Shown: positions 6,416 to 13,336 of the stretch, piece after piece
Layout: every line of letters begins with the position of its first letter
Position numbering within the stretch: the first letter of the stretch is position 1
NCBI GenBank assembly: GCA_934121905.1
Contig: CAKOVI010000018.1
Coordinates: 1-13,336 of the forward strand
Source of the DNA: an uncultured Clostridia bacterium
GTDB taxonomy: Bacteria > Bacillota > Clostridia > TANB77 > CAG-508
Reading direction: 5' to 3'
DNA: 13,336 nucleotides
The notes under the pieces: model-generated
What the model was told of the DNA's origin: nothing
Seen by the model: the letters and a program-made list of their open reading frames with translations, nothing else
Database searches by the model: none
Position numbers and translations under genes: made by a program

Positions 6416-8863
6416 TTATTTACCTTTCACAACTATATTAAAAATCTTACCTGGAACATAAACCTCTTTTACAACATCATTCTTCTCCAAAATTTCTTTG
6501 ACTTGTTCGTCTTCCTTGATTTTTTCAAGAATTTCTTCTGCTGAAGAATCAGCATCCACAATAACACAAAGTTTTAATTTACCATTAACCTGAACAGGGA
6601 TTTTCTTAGTTCCACCATTCATTTCACTTTCTATTATTTCAGGCCATTTTTCATTATAAATAAAGCCTTCTTTTCCAATTTTCTCCCATAATTCTTGAGA
6701 AAAATGAGGTGCAAGTGGAGAAAGTAAAGTGATAAATATTTCTATAACATTTTGTAAAACATCTGTATTTACATTCTCATCTCTAATATAATCACTAATT
6801 TTATTTGATAATTCCATACTTCTTGCAATAACTGTATTAAATCTATAATCATTAATATCATTTCCCATTGCTTTTATTGTTTGATTTTTCCATCTAAGTA
6901 TTTCTTTTTCTTTAGCTCCTATTTCATTAGATGATTTTCTTGTTTTTAATTCATTATATTTTTCAATCAATCTTTCAATTCTTGAAAAATATTTTACCAT
7001 TGATTCTATACCTTTTTCATTCCAAGGTCCACCTTGTCTGTATTCAAATCCAAACATTATATACATTCTAAATACATCAGAACCATATTTTTCTATGTAT
7101 TCTTCTGGAGAAACAGTGTTTCCTTTGCTTTTACTCATTTTATTTCCATCTGGTCCTAGAATCATGCCTTGGTGTATTAATTTTTTAAATGGTTCATCAA
7201 AGTCTAAATATCCTAAATCTCTTAATGCTTTTGTCATAAATCTTGCATAGATAAGGTGCATTGCAGCATGCTCTTTTCCACCTACATATACATCAACTGG
7301 TAACATTTTGTCTACTATTTCTTTTCTAAATGCTTCTTTATCATTTTTTGCATCTGGATATCTTAAGTAGTACCAAGATGAACATACAAATGTATCTAAA
7401 GTATCTGCTTCTCTCTTAGCTTTGCCACCACATTTTGGACAAGTACAATTCATAAATTCACTTGATTTTTTTAATGGTGACTCTCCATCTGGCTTAAATT
7501 CAACATTGTGTGGTAATAATACTGGTAAATCTTCTTCTGGTACTGGTACAGCTCCACATTTATCGCAATATATAATTGGAATAGGTGCTCCCCAGTATCT
7601 TTGTCTTGATATTAGCCAATCTTTTAATCTATAGTTTATAGTTTTATTTCCTTGATTTGTTTTGTTTAAATCTTCTGTAATTGTTTTTTTAGCAACACTT
7701 GATTCTAAGCCATCATATTTTCCGCTATTTATTAATATTCCATATTCCGTATATGGTAATGTTATTTCTTCGTCTGATTTGCTTTTTATTACTTGTTTTA
7801 TTGGTAAATCATATTTACTAGCAAATTCGAAGTCTCTTGTATCATGTGCAGGAACTGCCATTACCGCTCCTGTTCCATAATCTTCTAATACATAGTCTGC
7901 TATCCAAATTGGTACTCTATTTCCATTTATTGGATTTATTGCATATGCTCCTGTAAATACTCCTGTTTTTTCTTTATCTGTTGATAGTCTTTCGATTTCA
8001 CTTAATTTTGATGTTTCTTTTATATAGCTTTCTACATTTTCTCTACATTCTGGTGTTGTAATTTCTTGAACTAAATCACTTTCTGGTGCAATAACAACAT
8101 ATGTAACTCCATTTAATGTATCTGGTCTTGTTGTAAATACTGTTATTTCTTTTCCATTAGTTTCACATTTGAATTTGATTTCGCTTCCTTCTGATTTTCC
8201 TATCCAGTTTGTTTGTACCTTTTTTGTTGATTCAGGCCAATCTAAAGTTTCTAATCCTTGTAATAACTCTTCTGCATAATTTGTAATCTTGAAAAACCAT
8301 TGTGATAATTTTTTTCTTTTTACCTCTGAACCACATCTTTCGCATTTTCCGCCTATAACTTGCTCATTAGCTAGAACTGTCTTACAGCTGTCACACCAGT
8401 TAACAGGTGCTTCTTTTTTGTAAGCTAGGCCTGCTTTATATAATTGTAAAAATAACCATTGTGTCCATTTGTAATAGTCTGGCATACAAGTTTCTACAGA
8501 GTAATCCCAGTCGTAACTTCCTCCCATTTCTTCTAATTGTTTCTTCATTGTATCTATATTTTTTAATGTTGATTCTTCTGGATGTATTCCTGTTTTTATT
8601 GCATAATTTTCTGCTGGAAGTCCGAATGCATCAAATCCCATTGGATGGAATACATTATATCCATTCATTTTTTTGTATCTTGCAAATGAATCTGATGGTG
8701 CATAGTTAAACCAGTGCCCTAAGTGTAATTTTGCTCCTGATGGATATGAAAACATTTCTAGTGTATAGAATTTTTCTTTTTTGCTGTTCATATCATATTT
8801 ATATACATTTTTTTCTTTCCATTGTTTTTGCCATTTGGCATCTGTCTTTTTTGAATATTCCAA
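6416..8863 (-). CDS. leuS: Leucyl-tRNA synthetase
   Basis: This class I synthetase charges tRNA-Leu with leucine. Numbering from the chosen start (815 residues; B. subtilis has 804), the HIGH-type motif is HLGH at 47-50 in FSYPSGAKLHLGHW and KMSKS is at 575-579. A first zinc site is formed by CDSC...CERC (157, 160, 174, 177) and a second by YCDKC...CTCPKC. The CP1 editing domain has TTRPDT (244-249) and the editing aspartate in MAVPAHDTRD (341). RYWGAPIPIIYC is also present. The start is taken as TTG at 8863 because GGAGGG (8871-8876) lies seven bases upstream and MEYSKKTDAKWQ matches the usual family N-terminus. An ATG at 8878 lacks a ribosome site. No T-box leader is seen upstream. Confidence 0.97.
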   Translation of the reverse strand: MEYSKKTDAKWQKQWKEKNVYKYDMNSKKEKFYTLEMFSYPSGAKLHLGHWFNYAPSDSFARYKKMNGYNVFHPMGFDAFGLPAENYAIKTGIHPEESTLKNIDTMKKQLEEMGGSYDWDYSVETCMPDYYKWTQWLFLQLYKAGLAYKKEAPVNWCDSCKTVLANEQVIGGKCERCGSEVKRKKLSQWFFKITNYAEELLQGLETLDWPESTKKVQTNWIGKSEGSEIKFKCETNGKEITVFTTRPDTLNGVTYVVIAPESDLVQEITTPECRENVESYIKETSKLSEIERLSTDKEKTGVFTGAYAINPINGNRVPIWIADYVLEDYGTGAVMAVPAHDTRDFEFASKYDLPIKQVIKSKSDEEITLPYTEYGILINSGKYDGLESSVAKKTITEDLNKTNQGNKTINYRLKDWLISRQRYWGAPIPIIYCDKCGAVPVPEEDLPVLLPHNVEFKPDGESPLKKSSEFMNCTCPKCGGKAKREADTLDTFVCSSWYYLRYPDAKNDKEAFRKEIVDKMLPVDVYVGGKEHAAMHLIYARFMTKALRDLGYLDFDEPFKKLIHQGMILGPDGNKMSKSKGNTVSPEEYIEKYGSDVFRMYIMFGFEYRQGGPWNEKGIESMVKYFSRIERLIEKYNELKTRKSSNEIGAKEKEILRWKNQTIKAMGNDINDYRFNTVIARSMELSNKISDYIRDENVNTDVLQNVIEIFITLLSPLAPHFSQELWEKIGKEGFIYNEKWPEIIESEMNGGTKKIPVQVNGKLKLCVIVDADSSAEEILEKIKEDEQVKEILEKNDVVKEVYVPGKIFNIVVKGK

Positions 8864-8897
8864 TGTTAATCCCTCCATTTTTTTCAAATCATGTCTA

Positions 8898-8926
8898 ATT
8901 ATACCATTCTAATCCGATTATGTCCA
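8898..8926 (-). promoter_or_regulatory. leuS promoter, proximal
   Basis: TGGACA (8926-8921), a 17-base spacer and TATAAT (8903-8898) with a TGG just before it lie 35 bases upstream of the TTG start. The short leader this gives fits the TTG at 8863. Confidence 0.6.
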
Positions 8927-8959
8927 TTGTTTTAAGGGATTTTTTGGAATTTTTGTTCT

Positions 8960-8988
8960 ATTATAGAAAAAATAAAACTACAAGGCAA
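8960..8988 (-). promoter_or_regulatory. leuS promoter, distal
   Basis: TTGCCT (8988-8983), a 17-base spacer and a perfect TATAAT (8965-8960) form a second promoter in tandem. Confidence 0.5.
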
Positions 8989-9049
8989 AAGCTTTTTGAA
9001 CCTCATCTAAAGCTTTCTCTACCCTATAGTTATTTTCCTTATATTAAAT

Positions 9050-9463
9050 TTACCCCAAAGCAACATCCAAAATCATCATTAAAGTAAAACCAAAAATCAA
9101 ACCAAGAGTTGCTAAATTTTTATTTTCTATTATCGGTTCAGGCAATAATTCTCTTGCTGCAACAGCTATCATTGCTCCTGCTGCAAAGCTAAGTAATACT
9201 GGCAAAATACTTCTTATTGTCATAACTAATAATACACCTATTACAGCAGATATTGGTTCTACAAGGGCAGAACCTTGCCCTAACATAAAGCTTTTGAACC
9301 TTGAAAATCCCTCATTTCTTAGTGGTAAAGATACCGCTGCACCTTCTGGAAAATTTTGTATTCCTATTCCAAAAGCGAGCATCAAAGCTCCTATTACCGT
9401 CATTCCTGGTACACCACTTGCTATTCCTCCAAAAGCAACTCCTATTGACATTCCTTCTGGTTG
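9050..9463 (-). pseudogene. ZIP family metal transporter, C-terminal half only
   Basis: About 137 codons encode the second half of a GufA/ZupT-like ZIP transporter, which normally has about 250-270 residues and moves zinc or iron into the cytoplasm. Visible are PEGMSIGVAFGG (end of the HN-PEG metal motif in helix 4), GIGIQNFPEGAAVSLPLR (helix 5 metal motif), GQGSALVEPISAVIG and the C-terminal MMILDVALG. The frame opens only after a stop at 9482-9484, and the expected HN-I before PEG is replaced by LYQ. Similarity is therefore lost at about 9460, in the middle of the metal site. The ATG at 9451 has no properly spaced ribosome site. The missing 5' half is not in the window. Insertion of the element carrying the neighbouring recombinase is the simplest cause. 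Confidence 0.85.
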
Positions 9464-9496
9464 ATATAAAAATAGGCAGTTTTAATCTTTACTTTT

Positions 9497-9527
9497 GGCT
9501 AATCTAATATTTAACATTAAATTAGCC
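9497..9527. other. 12-bp inverted repeat at the element end, next to the recombinase stop
   Basis: GGCTAATCTAAT (9497-9508) and ATTAAATTAGCC (9516-9527) pair with one non-Watson-Crick position, around a 7-base loop. It touches the recombinase stop and lies about 35 bases from the presumed element end. It could be a terminator (T-rich only on the plus side) or a recombinase-binding site. Confidence 0.5.
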
Positions 9528-11084
9528 TTATACTTTTTCTTTTAAGTTATTTAATTGTTTAAAATTAAAATACAAATCTACTTGTTTATCTTGATGAATT
9601 TCAATTCTATTGATAATTACTTTCATAATTTCAGATGTTGGTTTACTTAGACTTAGAAAATCCTGTACAACACTTTTTATCTTCTCAGTATTATCTTGTT
9701 TTGATTCTTCTCTTTGCTGTTTTATTTCTATGTATTCGTCTTCTTTTTGTCTTATTTCATCTCCAAATTTTTTCAATAATCTTTCATACATTTCTTCACT
9801 TATTTTATTGTTTAATTTGTCTACATACATTTGGTCAATATTGCTATTTATTAATTTTATCTCGTTTTCTAGTTTTTGAAGTATTTTTCCATAATCATAT
9901 TTTGTCATTCCCTTTTTTACTTCTAATTCTATTTTTTCACTATCTATTTTTTGAAATAAATTTTTAATATAATTAATTACTGTATCTTCTAAATTAGAAT
10001 AGCTAAAACCATGTGATGTACAAAGTTTTAATTTTGAATTTCTGCGATAATTATTACATACCATATAATAATTACCATTCTTTTTTCCTCTTACTCCTAT
10101 TTTATGTTTGCATTCATAACAAAAAAGTAAACCATCTAATAAAAACATATTTTTCTTTTCATTTCTATTGTAGTTTTGAACAATTACCATTTTTTGAACA
10201 GAATCAAATACTTTTTTATTTATTATCGGTTCATGTGTATTTTCTACTGAAATCCATTTTTCTTCTGGGTTTTGTCTAATTTTTCTATTTTTATAACTTA
10301 TTCTACTTCTTTTATTTTGTACAGTTGTACCTATATATGCTTTATTTTTTAATATATTTTTTACTGTTTTATTCTCCCAAAATGTTTCTTTATTATACCT
10401 TGATTTATTGGCTGTCGGAATGTTATTGCTATTTAAATAATCTCTTATAGTTCCCACTTGTTTTCCATTAGATGCCATATTAAAAATAGTCCTTACAATT
10501 TGAGCTTCTGGCTCATAAATTATTAATTTATTTTTATCATTCGAATTTTTTATGTATCCAAGTGGTGTCTTTCCTCCTACCCATTTTCCCTGTTTCTGCA
10601 TAGTATGTAAAGCCGTCCTAATTTTTTTTGATAAGTCTTTTGAATACATATCATTCAATATTGATTTAAATGGTGCAATGTCATTGTTACCATTTGATGT
10701 TTCAAAAGTATCTATTCCATCTGTTACTGAAACATATCTTACATTATTTTCTGGAAACCATTTTTCTATATATTCTCCTGTTTCTATATAATCACGACCT
10801 AAACGTGATAAATCTTTTGTTACAACCATATTAATTTTTCCGTTTTCTATATCTTTTATCATTCTTTGAAAATCTGGTCTATTAAAATTTGTTCCAGTAA
10901 AACCTTGATCTATATATGTATCTATTAATTGGTACTTCCATCCTAATTTTTGCACATATTCTGTTAGTAATGTTCTTTGATTTTTTATACTTTCACTTTC
11001 ATCATATCCTCTATCTACATCTTCTTTTGATAGCCTTATATAAATTGCTACCTTGTATATTGTTTTTTCTATTTGTTCAAGCAT
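9528..11084 (-). CDS. Large serine recombinase, TnpX/TndX-like
   Basis: The 518 residues have the three-part layout of large serine recombinases, which cut both DNA partners with a serine nucleophile and integrate or excise elements without a target duplication. The resolvase domain (about 11-160) holds YIRLSKED with catalytic Ser19, the conserved DLSRLGRD (93-97) and GFTGTNFNRPDF. The recombinase domain (about 175-290) has GGKTPLGYI and RTIFNMASNGK. The zinc ribbon uses Cys322, Cys325, Cys343 and Cys355 (FCYECKHKIG), followed by a coiled coil (about 385-455) of the kind that controls synapsis. All key residues are intact, so it is likely active. GGGAGG precedes the ATG by four bases. It lies beside a ZIP gene cut at a conserved motif, which points to that gene as the integration site. 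Confidence 0.94.
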   Translation of the reverse strand: MLEQIEKTIYKVAIYIRLSKEDVDRGYDESESIKNQRTLLTEYVQKLGWKYQLIDTYIDQGFTGTNFNRPDFQRMIKDIENGKINMVVTKDLSRLGRDYIETGEYIEKWFPENNVRYVSVTDGIDTFETSNGNNDIAPFKSILNDMYSKDLSKKIRTALHTMQKQGKWVGGKTPLGYIKNSNDKNKLIIYEPEAQIVRTIFNMASNGKQVGTIRDYLNSNNIPTANKSRYNKETFWENKTVKNILKNKAYIGTTVQNKRSRISYKNRKIRQNPEEKWISVENTHEPIINKKVFDSVQKMVIVQNYNRNEKKNMFLLDGLLFCYECKHKIGVRGKKNGNYYMVCNNYRRNSKLKLCTSHGFSYSNLEDTVINYIKNLFQKIDSEKIELEVKKGMTKYDYGKILQKLENEIKLINSNIDQMYVDKLNNKISEEMYERLLKKFGDEIRQKEDEYIEIKQQREESKQDNTEKIKSVVQDFLSLSKPTSEIMKVIINRIEIHQDKQVDLYFNFKQLNNLKEKV

Positions 11085-11156
11085 TTTTCCTCCCTTCTAT
11101 GCTTGATAAAAACAATTTGAATTTAATTTTTATTATATCTTATTTTGAATAAAATT

Positions 11157-11270
11157 TTAATGCTCAAAAATATCTTTTTTTAAGATATTAATTATTAAAT
11201 GATTTATTAATTCTTCTAACTCTTCACCTTTTTCGTCGAAGTATATATTGATTTTGAAAGTTTCACTCAT
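11157..11270 (-). CDS. Small 37-residue protein upstream of the recombinase
   Basis: ATG at 11270 to TAA at 11157 gives 37 residues, starting MSETFKINIYFDEKGEELEE and ending in an amphipathic helix (ELINHLIINILKK). A GGGAGAG stretch upstream may act as a ribosome site, though its spacing of about ten bases is long. It runs in the same direction as the recombinase with a 72-base gap. The pattern of one beta strand then a helix, with clearly coding codon choice, argues that it is real. I do not recognise a family. A small accessory or excision factor of the element is a guess from position only. Confidence 0.55.
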   Translation of the reverse strand: MSETFKINIYFDEKGEELEELINHLIINILKKDIFEH

Positions 11271-11387
11271 ATCAACTCACTCTCCCTATACTATATATAC
11301 ATCTGTTTTCTTATAAAAATTCTCTCTTATATTAAAATTTATTTTAATATTTTTTTATATATCCACATTTGCTCATAAATAGTTTAA

Positions 11388-11427
11388 GGGTAGCTATGCG
11401 ATAGTTTTCACTATCACACACCTACCC
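11388..11427. other. Nested hairpin: possible structured RNA or element origin site
   Basis: GGGTAG (11388-11393) pairs with CTACCC (11422-11427). Inside it GATAGT (11400-11405) pairs with ACTATC (11410-11415) around the tetraloop TTTC. A symmetric 6-by-6 internal loop separates the stems. It is more GC-rich than its surroundings and has no T-tract. It may be an oriT-like site, a recombinase or excision-factor site, or a regulatory RNA. Confidence 0.5.
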
Positions 11428-11492
11428 AGTCTAGTAAAATATGTCATCTATTTTATTCAAAAGCATTGGTATTACTGCTTTTTCTGATTATA

Positions 11493-11542
11493 AAAAATGT
11501 CCATTTTAGAAATTTATTTTACTCAAAAATTTGGACATTTTT
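11493..11542 (-). terminator. Terminator of the nuclease gene
   Basis: Perfect 11-base arms (AAAAATGTCCA at 11493-11503 and TGGACATTTTT at 11532-11542) enclose a 28-base loop. On the minus strand the stem ends in six Ts followed by AT-rich sequence. It lies about 180 bases past the nuclease stop and is nearly symmetric, so it may stop transcription both ways. Confidence 0.55.
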
Positions 11543-11613
11543 AGCTTATACGTAATTTCATAAAAAGTAATGAAATATTTTGTTTTTGTGTAATATTCTT
11601 ACAAAAATTTTTT

Positions 11614-11660
11614 ATTTTAAAATTTAGAGCGAATTACAAAATTCACATTTTAAAATTTAG
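11614..11660. repeat. 14-base direct repeat
   Basis: ATTTTAAAATTTAG occurs at 11614-11627 and again at 11647-11660, 33 bases apart. Function unknown; low-complexity AT sequence makes chance possible. Confidence 0.4.
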
Positions 11661-11718
11661 TTTTAGCAACAATAATTGTAATTTGTTATTATAGTGTAAT
11701 TTCCTATTATCCTAATTT

Positions 11719-12777
11719 TTATATTTCCATTTCGAATGTTTTTTCCATATAATTATTTATTTCTATAATTTTATTTAATACTTCTTCAACTGGTGTATTA
11801 TAGTCAAATGTATATAACCATCTATGTTTTCCATCATCTTCTATTATATTATAGTTACTATTTAATATTATTTGTTTTATCCTATTACTGTTAGATGTTG
11901 TCCAAGTAAATATACCAATTTTCCATCCATCTGGACTTAATTTAGCATCTGCATGATATTTATAGGGCGAATCAATATAGCAACTTATATTATTATTCCC
12001 CTTCCAAATTTTAATATAATTAACTTTTAATCTTTCTTCTAATAATGTTTTTAGTTCTTCTTGAGTTTTTTCCATACTTTTATATGCTATTTCTCTAATT
12101 TTATCCAATTCTTCTATTTCTTTTCTGTTTTCCCTAAGCCATCTTATTATTTCTTCTTCCATTTTTAATTCACCTTCAAAGCTTTCCAAATTTTTTATAA
12201 ATTCTTCTAAAAAAATATACCATTTATTATTTTTATCTTGAATTTTATTCAAATCATTTTTTAATTGAGCAAAATATTCTTGATAAGTAACATTGATAAA
12301 CTCAGTATTTTCAACAGCTCCAATATTATTGTGTAATGATAATAATATTTTTATAGATTTAACGTTTAATTTATTTAATGTATTAGCATAATCAATTAAA
12401 TCATTATAAACCTCTGCCTCTAATTTATTTTCAATACCAATAACTATGTTATCATTTTGTATTACTAAATCAATTCGATTTCCTTTTGAAGTTATATATT
12501 CCCTTTTTACATCTTCATTATCTATACTATAAAAATCATCAAATTCTATGTTTGTACTAATATTTTTATTGTTAACAACCTTTATAAGTGACTCAAGAGC
12601 TATTTCTTTTAATTTATGTTCTTCTTTTGGCTTAAAATAAAATGCTAATATATTACTGCATACATTTTCATAGTACGGATAACCCGAAATATCCATAAAA
12701 GTTTTTTCCTTAATTGGTATCTTTTCTACAATATTACTTGCTTCTTTTAATAAATTTTCAAATTTTTTAAACTCCAT
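11719..12777 (-). CDS. PD-(D/E)XK nuclease superfamily protein (PDDEXK_4-like)
   Basis: The 352-residue protein carries a PD-(D/E)XK-type core. A helix with NVCSNILAFYFKPKEEHKL (about 39-56) precedes REYITSKGNRIDLVI and IGIENKL; the catalytic set would be Asp103, Glu116 and Lys118 in the usual D-x(n)-E-x-K order. These blocks resemble the PDDEXK_4 group, mostly uncharacterised proteins often found in variable genome regions. The C-terminal half (about 205-352) has a charged, probably coiled-coil helix (EEEIIRWLRENRKEIEELDK), then a mixed domain with SPDGWKIGIFTW and HRWLYTFDYNTP that I do not recognise. An AGAGGA ribosome site precedes the ATG. Only 27 bases separate it from the upstream repeat-protein gene, so they are probably co-transcribed. 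A role in defence is suggested by fold and setting, not shown. Confidence 0.75.
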   Translation of the reverse strand: MEFKKFENLLKEASNIVEKIPIKEKTFMDISGYPYYENVCSNILAFYFKPKEEHKLKEIALESLIKVVNNKNISTNIEFDDFYSIDNEDVKREYITSKGNRIDLVIQNDNIVIGIENKLEAEVYNDLIDYANTLNKLNVKSIKILLSLHNNIGAVENTEFINVTYQEYFAQLKNDLNKIQDKNNKWYIFLEEFIKNLESFEGELKMEEEIIRWLRENRKEIEELDKIREIAYKSMEKTQEELKTLLEERLKVNYIKIWKGNNNISCYIDSPYKYHADAKLSPDGWKIGIFTWTTSNSNRIKQIILNSNYNIIEDDGKHRWLYTFDYNTPVEEVLNKIIEINNYMEKTFEMEI

Positions 12778-12804
12778 TATATTCCTCTTTTAAATCTTTA
12801 TATC

Positions 12805-13336
12805 TTATAATATATTCCATATACCATCTATAATATCTTCTATCGTATTATAATTTAAGCTATTGCCAGAATATCCTTTATCTTTTGAAGATTCTTTAAT
12901 AGATTTATTTATTTCATCTAATTTTTCTAATACTTCCTCTATTTTTTCATTTTTTTGTATTTCTTCTTTATCATTCTTATATGTATTTGGTAATTCATAA
13001 TAATTTGCTTTTTCTCTACTTTTTAAAGAAATTTGTATTTCTTCAGAATTTTTAATAATATTCATAATTTCTTCATGTGTACATTTGAATAATGGTATAT
13101 CCTTTTTTAAACATATTAGTTTTCCACAATTTATATCTTTCAAAGAGCTACACCCTTCAAAAGAATTTTCATATATATATATATGTTATAACATTTGGTA
13201 ATATATTTACTGCATTTAATAATTTACAATTAGAAAAAGCATATTTTCCTATACTTGTTCCTAAAACTTCTGCTTGTAAATTTAATTTTTTTAGCAATGT
13301 ACATCCTTCAAATGCATAATCTCCAATATTAATTTC
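12805..13336 (-). pseudogene. BspA-like leucine-rich-repeat protein, 5' end outside window, frame broken at an (AT)7 tract
   Basis: From the window edge one frame encodes repeats of the BspA/DUF5011-neighbour type (IGDYAFEGCTLLKKLNL, IGKYAFSNCKLLNAVNI) and ends at TGA 13169-13171. The next repeat, ENSFEGCSSLKDI, continues in another frame through to the stop at 12805. The break falls in the AT tract: with five AT units the repeat reads TYIYENSF in perfect register with IGDYAF-type units, while the seven present put it out of frame; eight would also restore it. After the repeats comes a hydrophilic tail (about 95 residues) with a likely coiled coil (KIEEVLEKLDEINKSIKES) and no wall-sorting signal. 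The TTG at 13143 is only an internal codon. Either a broken gene or a phase-variable one; the nuclease gene follows after 27 bases. Confidence 0.7.
13171..13184. repeat. (AT)7 microsatellite at the repeat-protein frame break
   Basis: Seven AT units in a row lie inside coding sequence exactly where the reading frame changes. Dinucleotide tracts gain and lose units by replication slippage; adding one unit, or losing two, would restore one continuous frame. Confidence 0.85.

Larger units (their letters stand above)
11271..11718. other. Non-coding stretch of about 450 bases with several hairpins
   Basis: No credible gene is seen on either strand. The stretch holds TATATA and TATAGT boxes just upstream of the small protein (about 11290-11300), the nested hairpin at 11388-11427, a small AAAAGCA/TGCTTTT inverted repeat (11459-11482), the terminator at 11493-11542 and a 14-base direct repeat (11614-11660). 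The left third is the likely control region of the recombinase operon; the right part is the tail of the nuclease gene transcript. Confidence 0.6.
9461..13336. mobile_element. Putative serine-recombinase mobile element, left end near 9461, right end beyond window
   Basis: The boundary is inferred from the loss of ZIP similarity at about 9460 and the large serine recombinase placed 65 bases inside it, a typical position at one end of TnpX/TndX-type elements. No copy of the ZIP 5' half is found to the right, so the element would include the nuclease and repeat-protein genes as cargo and continue past 13336. Deletion of the ZIP 5' half without an extended element cannot be excluded. Confidence 0.45.

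Noticed and set aside
7422..8709. Plus-strand open frames of 70-100 codons opposite leuS
   Set aside because: They are shadows of leuS, with unnatural composition and no ribosome sites. The same holds for plus-strand frames opposite the PBP, the recombinase and the pseudopilin gene.
8864..9049. T-box riboswitch upstream of leuS
   Set aside because: The leader from the proximal promoter is only about 30 bases and I see no T-box consensus or specifier-type structure upstream.
9050..9451. ATG at 9451 as a genuine start of a short ZIP-like gene
   Set aside because: It is the internal Met of the PEGMS motif, has no properly spaced ribosome site, and half of the transporter is missing.
12805..13143. 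A separate 112-residue gene starting with TTG at 13143
   Set aside because: The upstream codons in the same frame continue the leucine-rich repeat (ENSFEGCSS), so this is the 3' part of the larger broken gene.

Overview
This is a strongly AT-rich window from a low-GC Gram-positive bacterium, most likely an uncultured or gut-type member of the Clostridia. The signs are AAGGAGG-type ribosome sites before nearly every gene, AGA-dominated arginine codons, a PepV-type dipeptidase, a MecA/PBP3-like transpeptidase, a BspA-like leucine-rich-repeat protein and a TnpX/TndX-like serine recombinase. TGA is used as stop and TGG as Trp, so the code looks standard. I found no tRNA, rRNA or CRISPR array.

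Layout. 1-595 (-): 5' part of a secreted pseudopilin-like protein, divergent from 825-2219 (+), a PepV-type M20 dipeptidase. A 211-base near-palindromic element (2227-2437) and a T-rich repeat separate PepV from the convergent 2517-4514 (-), a MecA-like class B penicillin-binding protein. Divergent from that gene, 4664-5604 (+) encodes an M14 peptidoglycan-type carboxypeptidase whose frame is broken twice. Next come a ParE/RelE toxin and Phd/YefM antitoxin pair (5638-6259, -) bracketed by two near-identical terminator hairpins, then leuS (6416-8863, -). At 9050-9463 (-) lies the C-terminal half of a ZIP metal transporter, cut off at its conserved HN-PEG motif. Right of that cut are a large serine recombinase (9528-11084, -), a 37-residue small protein, a 450-base non-coding stretch with several hairpins, a PD-(D/E)XK nuclease-like protein (11719-12777, -) and the end of a leucine-rich-repeat protein (12805-13336, -) that runs out of the window.

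How the parts fit. The left half is a cell-envelope and housekeeping neighbourhood: wall synthesis, wall turnover, peptide use and tRNA charging. From about 9461 rightward the DNA reads as a mobile element inserted into the ZIP gene; its recombinase sits at the element end, and the nuclease and repeat protein would be cargo. The 5' half of the ZIP gene is not in the window, so the other end of the element would lie past 13336.

Most notable. (1) Both frame breaks in the M14 gene are a single extra pyrimidine that creates a CGG codon before a conserved glycine, each next to an active-site residue, and I find no other in-frame CGG codon in the intact genes. This could be coincidental decay or a +1 recoding signal. 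(2) The repeat protein is out of frame exactly at an (AT)7 tract, which suggests slippage-driven on/off switching. (3) The repeat protein and nuclease are a tight pair on a putative mobile element and could form an undescribed two-gene system; that is inference only.
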